The notes: generated by a model from the sequence alone, not told the origin. DNA of 64,000 bases from Sepioteuthis lessoniana (GCA_963585895.1 OY757939.1:31410530-31474529); one strand, 5' to 3'; shown: positions 34,680-46,612, counted from the first letter of the stretch. Program-made: numbers and translations.

Positions 34680-35480
34680 AAAGTTTTAACTGGACAGTAA
34701 GAAATTTGCATAAAGCCTTTAACGAGTGGCTTGAAGAAGTCAATCTTTTTTTTTTTTGAATTTCAGAAATTTGAAGGGGAGGGTAGAGATAGTGCCACAA
34801 AAGCTGCAAATGTTGAAAAGAAAAAAAGAAGTTTGTTTATTTACCTTTAGGAAAAAAGGGTCAACAAATATACAAAACCCTAACAATTAAAAATGCAAAA
34901 GGAGAAACGATTGAAAATGATGACGAAAAAAAACTTGAAATGGTTATCGAAGCATTCGTGGACTACTACAAACCTATGAAAACATTGACTGTAGACAGAG
35001 TGGAATTCCTCCGGAAAGAAAAAAGTAAAGATGAAAGCTTTGAGGGCTATTTGTTAAATTTGAAATCGAGTTCTAAAGATTGTGAATGGAATAACGTCAC
35101 TGAGAACGATAAAATTATAAATAATAAAAGGAATACACGATAAAAAAAAACGCGCGAAATTCTCCTGAGGGAACCAGATTTAACACTGACACAGCGTATT
35201 GACCGATGCAGAGCTGCAGAACAAAGTAAAATCCAGTCGCAAAAAATTGAAAAATACGAAAAATTAAATGTTGATGACGACACATACGAGAAAGATATCA
35301 ATGCGACTGGAAGAAAAAAACAATATGATTGCATTTATTGTCAGAGAAGCCATGTAAAAGGAACAAGAAACTGTCCAGCTTATGGTCAGGAATATTTTAG
35401 ATGCAAAAGAAAAAACCATTTCGTCATATCAAGAATTTGCAAAGATAAATACAGCGAGCAAAAAGTTAACGAATGTTTTC
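34680..35480 (+). pseudogene. gag region of the 143-bp-LTR Gypsy element
   Basis: Fossil. Capsid-like part with VEFLRKEKSKDESFEGYL and RIDRCRAAEQSK, then a knuckle-like CIYCQRSHVKGTRNCPAYG and a further cysteine-rich piece before 35480. Confidence 0.75.
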
Positions 35481-35539
35481 ACGTTGTAGGGGGAGACAAT
35501 TCATAAAGTTCATGCGAATTTAAAATTAAACGGGAAGCC

Positions 35540-38460
35540 CATTAAATTCATGATAGATTCTGGAGCAACTGTAAATGTAATTCCTGCAACATTCGTTAAG
35601 GACAACAAAATGGAGCACTTACTAAAAAAAAGGTAAGAAACTTGATATTTCAGTATACGGAGGGAAAAAGGTTAGAACCGAAGGAACAATGAGGGTAGAA
35701 CTTATCAACCCTGTCAACAGAAGAAAAGTGACAGCCTCAGTCATGGTTGTGAATGAGAAGGTACAACCAATTTTAAGCTGTAGTCTTTGCCAAAAGCTAA
35801 ATTTAATACGGTTCAACCTAGATCAGTTTGACTCGACAGTTTCAGCTGTAGAATGCGATGACCTCAAAGAACAAGCCCTGAAAGACATCAGAAAACTAGA
35901 CATTGATAATTCCATCAAAGGGATTTTACTAGAATTCCCAGACGTTTTGAAGAGAGAGTTGGTGAATTTGAAGGCGAACTAACACTTCAAACAGAGCCAG
36001 GCACAGTTCCTATACAACAACCCATAAGAGGTGTCCCATTTGCACTGGAAAAACAATTTAAACAAGAACTAGAAAAAATGACGAGGGACAATATAATTGA
36101 GAAACTGGAAGGACCTAGCTCATGGCTCAACAGCTATGTGATTGAAAGAAAACGCAGCGGATATGTTTAGACCCCAAACCATTAAACAAGGCACTGATCA
36201 ACAACTACCACTGCCAGGTACCAAGCTTGGAATCCATCACACACCGGTTTGCAAATAAAAACGCAATAAAATTTAGTAAATTGGACGTAAGAAGTGGATA
36301 CTGGCATTGCAAGTTGAACGACAAGGCAAGAGAACTGACCGCCTTCGGAACGCCTCAGGGCAATTATCGATACAACAGATTACCCATGGGTATCATACCA
36401 GCCAGCAAGGCATTCCAAGCAAAAATGATCGAACAATTCCAAGGGATAAACGGGGTTAGCATTATTCAAGATGACTGTCTGGTTGAAGGATTTGGAAACA
36501 ACTCAGGCCAAGCCATCAATAACCACAACCAGAACTTGCGAGCATATTTGCAGAGATGCAGAGAAAGAAACATAAAAATTAACTTCGACAAATTAAAATT
36601 CCTCACAGAGGAAGTCACTTACATGGGTCATACACTGACTAACACAGGCTTGAAGCCTGATGAAGAAAAAATACGGGCAATCATAAAGTTCCCTGCACCT
36701 TGCGACTTGCATAATCTAAGACGCTTCATAGGAATGTTTAAATACCTCTCGAAATTTGATCACTCACTGACGACAAAATGTGAACCTCTAAACAGGCTAA
36801 CGCGGAAGGACCAGATTTTCCAATGGGCGGAGGTACAACAAAGAGCATTCGAAGACATAAAGAAAGCTATAGCAAACACACCTATCTTGGCTTACTATGA
36901 CTTAGAAAAGCCAGTCACGTTACAGACTGACATGTCTGATGTAGGTGTGGGAGCTGTCCTCCTACAGAATGGAAAACCAGTGTCATACGCATCAAGGGTG
37001 TGGAACGACTATGAAAAGAACTACGCACCAATTTAAAAAGAGATGCGAGCCGTTGTGTTTGGACTACACAAGTTTAGTGACTATTGTTACGGAAGACATG
37101 TAACAATAGAGTCGGACCACAAACCATTAGAAGCAATCAGCAACAAGCCTCTAAGCGAAGTACCAAAAAGACTGTTAAGAATGGTGCTTTCAATACAAAA
37201 GTTTGACTACAAAATAATATACAAAAAGGGCAGTGACATAATCATTGCTGATGCTCTTTCGCGAGCTCCAGTAGAGGATGACAATTTCCAGTTTAATTTC
37301 AGTGAAGTGAATCTATTAGAATTTCTTGCTGTAAGTGAACAGACCAGAGACAGGCTAGTCAGTGCCACCAAAGAAGATAAGGAGCTACAGAAGCTCATAA
37401 AACTAATTAAACAAGGCTTCCCAATGCAATATAAAGTCCTTGAACCTCAGTTGGAGTACCTGTATAAATTCAGAGACTACCTGTCAACAAAGGATAATCT
37501 AATGTTTTATAAAGACAGAGTCTTTGTACCTGCCTCAATGAGAAATGACATGAAGAAGAAGGCACACACAAGCCATTTAGCAGTTGAAAGTAACATGAGA
37601 CGCGCCCTAGACACAATCTTCTGGCCAGGAATGAGGCACGAACTACAGGAATGTTATATCGACTGTAAACAGTGTAGCAGATATTCTGCAAGAAATAGCA
37701 AAGAGACACTAATCACAAGACCAGTGCCGGAATACCCATTCCAACGTATTGGCCTCGATACCATGACACTGGATGGAAGGAAATACCTAGTCTGTGTGGA
37801 TTATTTCTCCAATTACACCTTGGTTGATCGACTCCACGGAACATCATCATGTTGCACAATCAAGCTGATAAAGAAACACTTCAGGAGATATGGCATCCCA
37901 GAAGAAGTTGTAAGTGATGGGGGCCCTGAATTTGATAACAAAATGATGAGAGAATTGGCCCATAAATACGGATTTAGATGGAATCCCTGCTCACCAGAGA
38001 TGCCAAACTCCAATGGAATGGCAGAATCAGCTGTAAAACAAATAAAAGGCATCATAAAAAATGTAATAATGAAAACAGCGATCCTTGTCTGGCCATACTA
38101 GAATTCACCAACACACCATCAAAATCCATAGGAATGTCCCCAGCACAGATTCTTTGGAAGACAATTGAGAAGTGTACTGCCTACGATTAAGAAATTTCTA
38201 TCCCCATTTAATGTGGAAGAAACAAAAACTAAAATGCAAAAGGCAAAACAACATCAAAAGAAATACTATGACAAAAATGCCCATGACCTGATAGAATTAA
38301 GAGAAGGTGACCAGGTGACTGTGCAGCCATATGGCAAGAGCCAATATTGGAAAAGGGCAGTTGTCATAGAAAAGTTTGAATACCGACGATACATGATCGA
38401 ACTGGAAAATGGGAAAAGACTAGTGAGAAATAGGAGACACCTAAGACTCACAACTAAACC
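35540..38460 (+). pseudogene. pol region of the 143-bp-LTR Gypsy element
   Basis: Fossil. Protease (MIDSGATVNVIPATF, about 35550-35600), reverse transcriptase (about 36060-36700, with KLDVRSGYWHCKL and LPMGIIPASKAFQ), RNase H (about 36890-37260, with QTDMSDVGVGAVLLQNG and ESDHKPLEAI), integrase zinc-binding segment (HTSHLAVES and CYIDCKQCSRY, about 37560-37690), integrase core (about 37730-38080, with GLDTMTLDG and SPEMPNSNGMAESAVKQ), then a GPY/F-like module (LREGDQVTVQPYGKSQYW, about 38300-38460). Confidence 0.88.
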
Positions 38461-38663
38461 AAAACACAGCAACATGACGAAAACAAACCACAAACAAGAT
38501 ATCACCAGCAATGACAGTGAACAAAACACCAAACAGCAACAACCAGACATGGCTGAAAGACAACCACGTCTGAAGAGAGTCAACGCAGGCAAGACACCCA
38601 ACCGATATGGTGAATGGCAACTCACATAAAATGAACACTTCAGACTTTTGTATGTATGGGGGA

Positions 38664-38806
38664 TGTTGGTCGACTTATACACATAAGCGGCCCAATATTG
38701 GTAATGCCTTAACGGGCTTTTTTACTGGGGCACAATCAGAAAAAGATGGCAGCAATAAAGTACGTACGTTGTCACACATGAGTCTTGGAGTTATTTCTAC
38801 TAAACA
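38664..38806 (+). repeat. Right LTR (143 bp)
   Basis: Partner of 34450-34592, with about four substitutions. Confidence 0.92.
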
Positions 38807-39015
38807 GTGAGGCCCTAGTAATGCTGGAGTTTTGGGGAATGCAGAGTACTTCTTTCATTGCCATCACTCCAAGGTCCACTCTGGCCTGAAGTGGTAGCAT
38901 CTGATAGGGTCCTATCTGTGGTTCAAATAGAACTAAACTGAATTGTTTGAAATAGAACTGTTTGTATGTATGAAAATGGATTTGGCATTAAATAACCTAC
39001 AATGGTTGATATACC

Positions 39016-39523
39016 TGTGTGGTTTGAAGGCTTTGAAGGTCAGGGGCTAAGGGCAAGGCTGTGTTGCCGTAGATATCTGACTCCATATTTTGGTTATATT
39101 ATTTTACCCCACGTTGACTGGCCGGCGCAATGCCTTGCCCAAAGAAAATCCCAAAAGAAATATACAAAAAGAAAAGATAGAAATAGATAAGAGACGAAAA
39201 CATTTCTTCTATACTTTCCATTATTTATTGGGTGAAGGGACTAACCAACGCTACGTCCCAAGACGTAGCGTGGTGCCCAAAACACCAGACAGCAAAATGG
39301 TGTTGTTGGTTCGACGGACACGGCCTGAAAAGAGAAAGATCATATCGTCTCCTTTTTCAAGAGGAAAATCCTTTTTTCTTTTTACGCATGCGTCATCCCC
39401 TTTTCTGTTCGAGACCTCTGGGAATTTCTTCAAATTTAATAGTTTTCTTTTTATCTATTTATTTATCTTTTTTAAATTCAATATTTTTATTTATTTATTC
39501 GTTCCCTACATACCATAAAACTA
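39016..39523. other. Unassigned region with a strong hairpin
   Basis: No coding gene recognised; short open frames on both strands look incidental. At 39248-39271 a 10-bp perfect stem (ACGCTACGTC with its complement) closes on the 4-base loop CCAA. Confidence 0.5.
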
Positions 39524-39740
39524 TACCATAGCACTAATACCCTTGGGAAAGGTATGAATCCAATTATTCTCCCTCCAGCTATGGGCAAATAGTAGGGCAA
39601 ACTGATTCTTCAGCCTTGGTGAAGCAACTAGTTTAGGAGAAGGAAAACCCTGAATCCTAACCTGTTAAATTCCGCTTAAAAATTGACCTTATGTCATATC
39701 CTACCAGAGCGGAGGGGTTAGTAAATATGGATATATCATA
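39524..39740 (+). repeat. SINE-B copy
   Basis: Lacks the B-box head; begins at the ATAGCACTAATACCCTTGGG segment and ends with GGAGGGGTTAGTAAATA. Confidence 0.6.
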
Positions 39741-39859
39741 AAACCAAACCAAACCAAACCAAGATTTATTCAAAACAGTATGCAGCATCCTTGTGTCATT
39801 TTTATCTAGCTTTTTGAGTTGGTTTGGTTTCCTTATTCAAGTGTATATCAACCTTCGTG

Positions 39860-40090
39860 GGTTTATACCAAATTCATTCTCGTAGAAGGACAGTAGTGGT
39901 ACAATTTATCACATAGCTAAAGGTGAAATAAGGGATTTCATACCTTTTCCAGGGTCATTAGTCCGAAAGTTAATGTAATGGCACAACATTTCGAAGTTGC
40001 TTACTATGATGTCGCTGTCCAGCCCGTAGGCCACTATGGTACGGGGCCTCTCTCCTCTAGCTCTTTCTCTAAGCATTTCATTAGAGTCCA
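39860..40090 (-). repeat. Decayed interspersed repeat
   Basis: A block containing GGGATTTCATACCTTTTCCA, CATTAGTCCGAAAGTTAATG and CCCGTAGGCCACTATGGTA. On the minus strand it reads as open (GLDSDIIVSNFEMLCHYINF). From memory, similar strings recur in cephalopod genomes as an interspersed repeat; this was not checked. Confidence 0.4.
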
Positions 40091-40094
40091 ATAG

Positions 40095-40700
40095 TTCAAC
40101 CTTGCCCAGTCGGCCAAGGTTGTTGAATACACCGACTGTATCTCTGCAGGGGGGGGTAAGACTTCCCCTGGATATATCACTAAACAATCTGATGATGAGG
40201 CTTCAGTAATGATGGAGTTTTGGGGAATGCGGAGTACCTCTTCATTGCCATCGCTGACTGGTCCACTCTGGCCCGGAGTGGTAGCACCTGATAGGACCCT
40301 ATCTATAGGTCAAATAGAACTAAACTGTGTACTTATGCTTAACAGAATTGCTTGAAATGGCCAAGAGTGGTAGCACCTGATCGGGTCCTTTCTATAGGTC
40401 AAGTAGAACTAAACTGTGTAATTACGCTAAACTGAATTGTTTGAAATAGAACTGTTTTTACATTTAACTGTGTGTAAACAAATGACTGATGTTTAATTGA
40501 ATTGTTTATGTTACATAGCAATACTTGGAACCATCTAACTTTATTGACTTATGCTAAACTGAATTGTTTGAAATAGAACTGTTACATTTAACTGAAATAT
40601 TCGAAGATATAAAGACCTTGAAGCATACAAATGACTTAATTCAACGCTAAATGGCCCGAAAAGGGTTGACACGCCAAACAACCAACCAAACCAAACCAAT
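40095..40700 (+). repeat. Rep-350 copy with internal duplication
   Basis: Begins TTGCCCAGTCGGCCAAGG and ends with a CAAACAACCAACC-type tail. The GGTAGCACCTGATAGG...CTAAACTG segment is present twice in tandem, lengthening the copy to about 600 bp. Confidence 0.75.
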
Positions 40701-41894
40701 AGTTCAACCATATAGTAGTACAGACACGTTTTATTTTATTTATTCCGTTTTATTTTATCTGAGATTAGATTTTCATATAGCTGATAACCTCAAAATGCTT
40801 TAAAGTGTAGCTCAATGATAAAAGCAAAAGATTTCATAGTTAAAGGTCTGTAGTAGAAAGAATTTCAAATTATTATTTAGTGTGGGAATTGCTTGGGCCG
40901 TTGGAGTTTGAATTTATATATTTCGTCCAATGAGAATGATTGATGCCATTTTGCCCGGATCACCTCCCTGGGACAACATAAAAGGCCGCGCTAACCATTT
41001 CGCGCCCTCTCTCTTTGCTTCCTTCCTGGCTAGCAGCAGGACAAACCAAACAACGTGATAGAGCATATTCTCTCCTTTTGCTTCCTCGCTGGTTAGCAGC
41101 AGGACAAGCCAGTCATCATGACAGAGCATATTCTCTCCCTTTGTTTCCTCACTGGCTAGCCGCAGGACAGAGCTGTCCTCTCTTTCTCTCTCACATATTT
41201 TCTAGCAGCAGTCCACTGAGCATTATGAGGAGAGCACATCCAATTTATGAACTATTGGTGTCTGGGAAAGCATTCTTTTATCATTCATCCTTCCTTCTAA
41301 ACCAACGGATCCTCGGAGAAACAAATTGGATATTTTCAACTCCTGCTTTTACTACAGCATTTTAATTCCTGTCCTGACGACAGCATCTCAACTCCTGCTT
41401 TGAATTCAGCGTCTTTATTCCTTCTCAACTCTACAACTGTTTCTTCTCTCCCTGCGACTTACATCACAAGGGTTCCTTTCGTTTCAAGCTGTTGATAAAA
41501 CTTCCAAATTGAAGACTATCAATATCTTCGTCAACTCATTTTGACCGTATGATAGTGCCGTCTTGTCTGGTACATCTCTCACTCCATTATGCTTTGTGCA
41601 TAGTTGCACGATGTCAGACCCTACATTGTTGCATTCTGCAGATGCATATCACAGTGCATGAATCCGGGAGATAACAGCATCACAAAGACAAAGAAAAAAC
41701 TATACAAAATTTAAGAGACTGGACGTCCTAATGGATAGAGTGGGTATGACACTCCAGGACCTTTCTCTAATGCTGACCCCGACCCGCCACCGACTTCTGG
41801 CGTACGGCGTGAAGTTTAACTTGCCACTGCTGCTATCTCCAGTCACTCCAACAAATGTCTTCCATCTTCGTGTCAAACTTGTTTCACTGTTTGT
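40701..41894. other. Unassigned, promoter-like and minisatellite-bearing region
   Basis: Around 40955-41000, GGATCACCTCCCTGGGACAA and ACATAAAAGGCCGC resemble an LTR promoter. A 63-bp tandem repeat follows (separate entry). The rest, to 41894, is unrecognised. Open frames here are short. Confidence 0.4.
41015..41175 (+). repeat. 63-bp tandem repeat, about 2.5 units
   Basis: Units start at 41015, 41078 and 41141, exactly 63 bp apart, each with TTGCTTCCT, CTGGCTAGCAGCAGGACA and GAGCATATTCTCTCC. Confidence 0.92.
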
Positions 41895-42455
41895 GTTTTA
41901 TGGCATATCAATCATTGTAGGTTAATACCAAATCCATCTTTATGCAAATAAACAGTTATGTTTATAACAATTCAGTTAAGCATAAGTACACAATTCAATT
42001 ATCAAAAACTATTCAAGCTATTCAGTTTAGTCAGACAATTCTGATTCAAACAATTTAGTTTCGTATAAGTATAGATTTTATTTACACACAGTTAAATGTC
42101 AAAACAGTTCTATTTAGAACAATTCATTTGAGCATAGTACAGTTTCAATGTCAAAACAGTTCTATTTCAAATAATTCAGGTTAGTGTAAGTACGTTCAGT
42201 TCTATTTGACCCATAGATAGGACCCTAACAAGTTCTATTTGACCCATAGATGGGACCCTAACCACAACGAGCCAGAGTGGACCTGGAGACGATAGCAATG
42301 AAAGGATACTCCGCATTCCCCAAAGCTCCAGCATCATTGGAACTTCACTATCAAATTGTTAAGAGTTATATCTAGGACACTCGTTGGGGTGGAGTCTTAT
42401 CCATCTGCAGAGGTGCAGTCGGTGTATTCTATAGCCCCAACTGACTGGGCAACTT
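41895..42455 (-). repeat. Rep-350 copy, extended
   Basis: Reversed, from TTTATGGCATATCAATCATTG to GCCCCAACTGACTGGGCAAC. The tail unit (CAATTCAGTTTAGCATAAGTACA type) is repeated several times, and GTTCTATTTGACCCATAGAT occurs twice in succession near 42205-42251. Confidence 0.75.
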
Positions 42456-42884
42456 GTCTCACTGGTCATTACCAACTAACTGACTCTTCTGCAATTGAAC
42501 TAACCTATTGACTGCACCTGAATATATGCAGGGAGAAATCTTCCTTACTTATAGACCAGCCATAAGACCGAACATAAAAATATTGCTTGACTGTATGTTT
42601 CCAGATACTCTAAAAATGATGAAAATAAAATTCAAGTTGTGGCCTGAGCTGTCTTCTCAACCTTATCCACTTAAGATATTCATTCACTTCTCATCCAGTA
42701 TCCCCTCACAAAATACGTACGCCCACACACATATATACATACATATACATACATCTAACCATATGATCATGCTTGCAACTAGATATATATTTACTAGGGC
42801 ATCTGGGAGTCCATGGACTACACATTTTCACATATATACCCACCTCTACCATAAACACATCCATATTAATTGGCTTACCCTTAT
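42456..42884. other. Unassigned AT-rich region
   Basis: Includes many ATACATAC and ACACAT strings. A 155-codon open frame from 42508 runs into a (TA)n tract and is not credible as a gene. Confidence 0.5.
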
Positions 42885-42910
42885 ATATATATATATATAT
42901 ATATATTTGC

Positions 42911-43060
42911 GTATGATATGGAAATATATATTTCCGACTATACGTTGTGTAGTATTAATGACAAACTGTGTATGATATGGAAATATATATGACAAATTTG
43001 TGTATGATATGGAAATATATATTTCCGACTGTTCGTTGTGTAGTATTAATGACAATCTGG
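42911..43060 (+). repeat. ~59-bp tandem repeat with a 16-bp palindrome
   Basis: Units begin GTATGATATGG at 42911, 42970 and 43002; the middle one is truncated. The first and third contain the perfect palindrome GGAAATATATATTTCC (42920-42935 and 43011-43026) and end with GTTGTGTAGTATTAATGACA. Confidence 0.88.
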
Positions 43061-43829
43061 AAAATTTTTTGGTAAAAGATGTTTATTTTTTACAGAATGT
43101 TTCACTTTATTACATACCATTTTCATGTAATTTAGGGTTCTTGAAATTTTTTATTCATATTTGAGACTAAATGGTTGCAGATTCTAAAATGTTATTCCTT
43201 TATTTTTCAAAAATTTAATTTCCATTTCTTCATCATTTGGGGTCCTTGATTTGTGCCCGATCCTTTTATTTCGAAAATTATGCAACACCATGTATACACA
43301 CACACATGCATACAAATAATGATATATCCATGAGTTCCAAGTGTCACATACCTCTGCTTAGATACATAGACACACACACATATATATGCCCCAATAGTCA
43401 ACTCGCAACTATGCACAAACGTGAGCACACATACATTTAACCATACATATTAACACACCAAAGGTCCATAGTGTCATCTAACTCCACTTTGGTAACCCTA
43501 GATAATTTTATATATATATATGGTCAATTCACAAACACTTATATATGCATACGTTTATCTAACCCTATGTATAAACACACCAAAGGTTCATAGTGTTACA
43601 GCGATTCAGTTTTCTTCAGGTGTACTGTTTCGAGTGTACGGTCTCCTTCAGGTGTACAGTCTGTGTGAAAAGAGAAGTTTCTTTTTTTTCCTGTAGTCGA
43701 GTTGAAAAATGTAGTTGATTTGTTTTTGCTTTTTTTACAATTATGCATGCTACTTGTTCCAATCTTCTATATGTTCTCAGATTGAGAAAGTAGTATTGGT
43801 GTATAAGTTATTGTCATTGGAAATGGGCA
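43061..43829. other. Unassigned AT-rich region with a duplicated motif
   Basis: ACACACCAAAGGTCCATAGTGT (about 43453) recurs with small changes at about 43577. A second short duplicate, AGGTGTACRGTC-like, lies near 43617-43661. Nothing coding. Confidence 0.45.
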
Positions 43830-44075
43830 TGGCTATCCGAGTTCAAATCCTGGACGAGGCTGTTTCCATTTCACATACCATTTATATCCTTGAGAAAAGT
43901 ATGACACTAATATACTCCTCCCAGTTATGGGTAAATAGTAGGGTAGAATGTGTGCTTTAGCCTTGGTATGACAACCAGTTTGGAAGAAAAATTCTGAATT
44001 CAAATCAGCTGTACGCCACTTAAAAATTGCCCATGTGTTGAATTCTGCCTGTTATAGCACAGTTGGCTGGGGCAA
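43830..44075 (+). repeat. SINE-B copy, near complete
   Basis: Has the B-box-like GAGTTCAAATCCTGG (43839-43853) and runs through GACAACCAGTTTGGAAG to CTGCCTGTTATAGCAC. Confidence 0.7.
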
Positions 44076-44345
44076 TAGAATACTACACCTCTGCAGAGGG
44101 ATGAGACTCTCCCCCTACCCCAACGAGTGTCCTGTATATGACACTAAACAATCTGATAGACCTTCAGCAATGCTAAACCTTTGAGGAATTAGCACCTGAT
44201 AGGGTCCTATCTATGGGTCAAATAGAACTAAACTGCGTACTTATTCTCAACTGAATTGTTTGAAATAGAACTTGTTTATATGTATAAAAATGGATTTGGC
44301 ATTAAATAACCTTCAATGGTTGATATGCCATAAAACTAAACTGCC
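44076..44345 (+). repeat. Rep-350 copy
   Basis: From the CACCTCTGCAGAGG block to GGTTGATATGCCATAAAAC, directly abutting the SINE-B copy. Confidence 0.75.
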
Positions 44346-44730
44346 TGTGATTGAGGGGTTGGGTAAATGCATACACGTTCCCTGATCTTGTTCTTGGTAG
44401 CATTTTCTGATGTTTTTGCTGAGTAAAGAAAACCACACTGTTGAAATTCTCACAAGTTTGCCTCATACAACTTCAAACAGTGCACACCTTGACAACAGTG
44501 TTTACCCTGACTGCATCACCAGCAGAGATAAAACCAACTTAACCGAAGAACCCTCCCACAACAAAAACAAAAAGCAGGTTAAGTCCCCATGGAAAAGGGG
44601 ATAACCTGCTGGACTGTGACATCATAGTAAGCAACTTCTAACTCCAGTTGCCCTATTACATTCACTTTCGGACCCCTATTCTTGGGAAAGGTATAAACTA
44701 CCTTTTCTCAGCTACTAATAATACCACTAC
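44346..44730. other. Unassigned stretch with a hairpin
   Basis: An inverted repeat at 44574-44609 (GCAGGTTA/TAACCTGC enclosing TCCCC/GGGGA). A 64-codon open frame at 44410 is not recognised. Confidence 0.45.
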
Positions 44731-44734
44731 TGTT

Positions 44735-45053
44735 TTCCCATAAAGATGGCTTTGGCATTAAAAAGCCTATGAAGATTGACATGCCATTAAAAACTGTTGT
44801 ATCGCGGTAAGGAAATGATACACAGTGAAACAGAGTTAATCATTTATTTACTCAAGTGGTAGTCTAAGAAAAAGGTGGAATCACCTGTCCATTTCCATTA
44901 CTCCCTGGTACACTGACTCAAAGTGGTAGTATCTGTTAGGGTCACATCTATGGGTTAAATGAATCTGTTTGAGGAAATTAAATGTTACTTGTTTAAAATA
45001 ATTTGGTTTGGTTTTATAGCATATCAACTATTGTAAGTTATTTCATGCCAAAT

Positions 45054-45113
<60 letters not shown>

Positions 45114-45600
45114 ATATTTACGTACATTTTGTTGATAACATTTTAAAACTCACCCGAGATCTTTTTTTTTTGCACAGTTAAAGTTTCACTTATTTCTAAT
45201 ACATAATTCTATTTCCTATCAATCATTTATTTGCACACAGTTAAATGGTTCCAAGTATTGCTATGTATTACTAGTAATTCAATTAAGCATCAGTCATTTG
45301 TTTATACAGTTAAATAATTAAACAGTTCTATTTCAAACAATTCAGTTTAGCATTAGAACACAGTTTAAATGCCAAACAGTTCTATTTGAGCTATTGATAG
45401 GACCCTATCAGGTGTTACCACTCCAGACCAGAGTGGACCTGAGAGCAATGGCAATGAAGGGGTACTTCTCATTCCCCAAAGCTCCACCATCAGATTGTTT
45501 AGTGTCATATCAGGACATTTGTTAGGGGAGGAGGAGTCTTACCCCTCTGCTGTTAGTGTATTCTACAGCCCCAGCCAACTGAGCCACTTTAAAATAGTTC
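44735..45600 (-). repeat. Rep-350 cluster
   Basis: Small forward 3'-end pieces at 44735-44795 and 44880-44990, then a long reversed copy at 45000-45600 split by a (TA)n tract (45056-45106) and ending GCCCCAGCCAACTGAGCCA. Confidence 0.65.
45056..45106. repeat. (TA)n microsatellite in Rep-350
   Basis: About 25 TA units within the copy's tail side. Confidence 0.97.
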
Positions 45601-45769
45601 TGAAGTTATATTTTTGTACTGTATATAATTGAAGACCTTCATTGTTAAACCAACTTTAATTCAACACTGGATAACAGTGCAAAACCAACCAACAATAATC
45701 ACTATCAATTAAAAGATGCTTATACAGAAGTTAACATGTTATTTTAGCTAAGCACTACTTTATATGAAG

Positions 45770-46030
45770 TATATTAAAAAAAGTATTGATACTTCCCTTG
45801 ATTTACCAAGACAGAAATGAACAATGAAATGTTAATTTTTACTCAAGCACGAGAGTGGGTTCAAAAAGTATCAAAACTGAACCTGTACTTACCAAGACAA
45901 AGGAATAGTGAATGAAATATTTTGTTCAAGTCTTCTTTGCATTTAATTATTATTCCAGTGTTTTAAGGATAGTTAATGAACACCTTGAGAGCTCCTTGAT
46001 TTTACAAGCTTATAAGGCGTTAAAAAATCC
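45770..46030 (+). mobile_element. mariner-like terminal remnants
   Basis: Two segments (from 45776 and 45870) resemble the start of the MITE at 46682: AAAAAGTAT, TTACCAAGACA and AATGAATGAAAT-like strings recur in order. No transposase is readable. Weak call. Confidence 0.35.
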
Positions 46031-46149
46031 CTTGGCATTCAACACTTATTCCTGTGAGATTTCCCTTGGCTGAATCTTTTAATGTGACATGAAGTTGCAC
46101 CAGTAAATTTATTTTCATGTCCTTATATCTTAAGATGAATTTTCAAGTA

Positions 46150-46230
46150 GGTTGGGTGGCATGGAGTGTTGCACTTGCTGTGCCTTATTTGGCACAAAGC
46201 CAAAAGTATGGGGCATCCAGTGAGATTTTA
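46150..46230 (-). repeat. SINE-C copy, short
   Basis: Reverse orientation, with GGCACAAAGCCAAAAGTATG and GGGGCATCCAGTGAGA. Confidence 0.5.
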
Positions 46231-46407
46231 TTATTCATTTAGATATATAAGTGAAAAAAAAGTGTGTGTATGTGTGTGTGTGTGTGTGAAGCACACATTT
46301 AAGAACTGTGCTGCTTAATAAACTTAGTGAACATAAAATCAAGGATCAAATTCTATTTAGACATATCTGATGCTGTTTGTTATCACATCATAGTGACAGC
46401 CACTTCT

Positions 46408-46612
46408 TTAAAGAAGGCCACCTTCCCACATGAGAAAAGCTGAAGACCTGTCTTTGACATGCACTGCCATATGGTTTTTCAAACCTGTTGTAGACCTACA
46501 TACTGTCACAGTTGACATGATTTGCCTATGGCTTGCTGAAGAACCATTGCTAGCAGATATCATATAACTGATAAATTTTGCTGCAGATGTTACAGACAAG
46601 TTCAGGCAGAAA
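46408..46612 (-). pseudogene. C2H2 zinc-finger fragment, decayed
   Basis: Minus-strand reading gives LVCNICSKIYQLY (two cysteines at finger spacing) near 46605-46565 and, in another frame, VCRSTTGLKNHMAVH near 46500-46450, with the L..H...H half of a finger. Stops and a frame change lie between. C2H2 fingers are expanded in cephalopods and also occur in some LINE proteins; either source is possible. Confidence 0.4.

Larger units (their letters stand above)
34450..38806 (+). mobile_element. Gypsy (Metaviridae) LTR retrotransposon with 143-bp LTRs, broken
   Basis: A 4.36-kb element with a 5-bp duplication GTGAG (34445-34449, 38807-38811). The LTRs differ at about 4 of 143 positions (near 3%), so it is older than the CsRn1-like element. 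A primer-site-like TGGTGTCAGAAGGACG follows the left LTR and a TATGGGGGA tract precedes the right. Gag carries a zinc-knuckle-like segment and pol ends in a GPY/F-like module, in the manner of Mag-type and related invertebrate Gypsy elements; the clade is uncertain. The coding part has multiple breaks, perhaps half a dozen or more. Fossil. Confidence 0.9.
34365..39015 (+). repeat. Rep-350 copy split by a Gypsy insertion
   Basis: The 5' part (34365-34449, with CAGTCGGCTGGGACTGTAGA) and the 3' part (38812-39015, with GGGGAATGCAGAGTACTTC and TGGTTGATATACC) are one retroposon copy interrupted by the element at 34450-38806. The insertion is in the middle of the conserved GATGGTGAGGC block. Confidence 0.85.

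Noticed and set aside
39909-40187. 92-codon minus-strand frame as a gene
   Set aside because: It is within sequence that looks like an interspersed repeat running into a Rep-350 copy.
7804-40980. A shared 'CACCTCCCT' or 'GGGAGGTAAC' motif at 7804, 8595, 19472, 33592 and 40960 as evidence of one LTR family
   Set aside because: Similarity does not extend beyond about a dozen bases, and only the 19472 copy has verified LTR ends.
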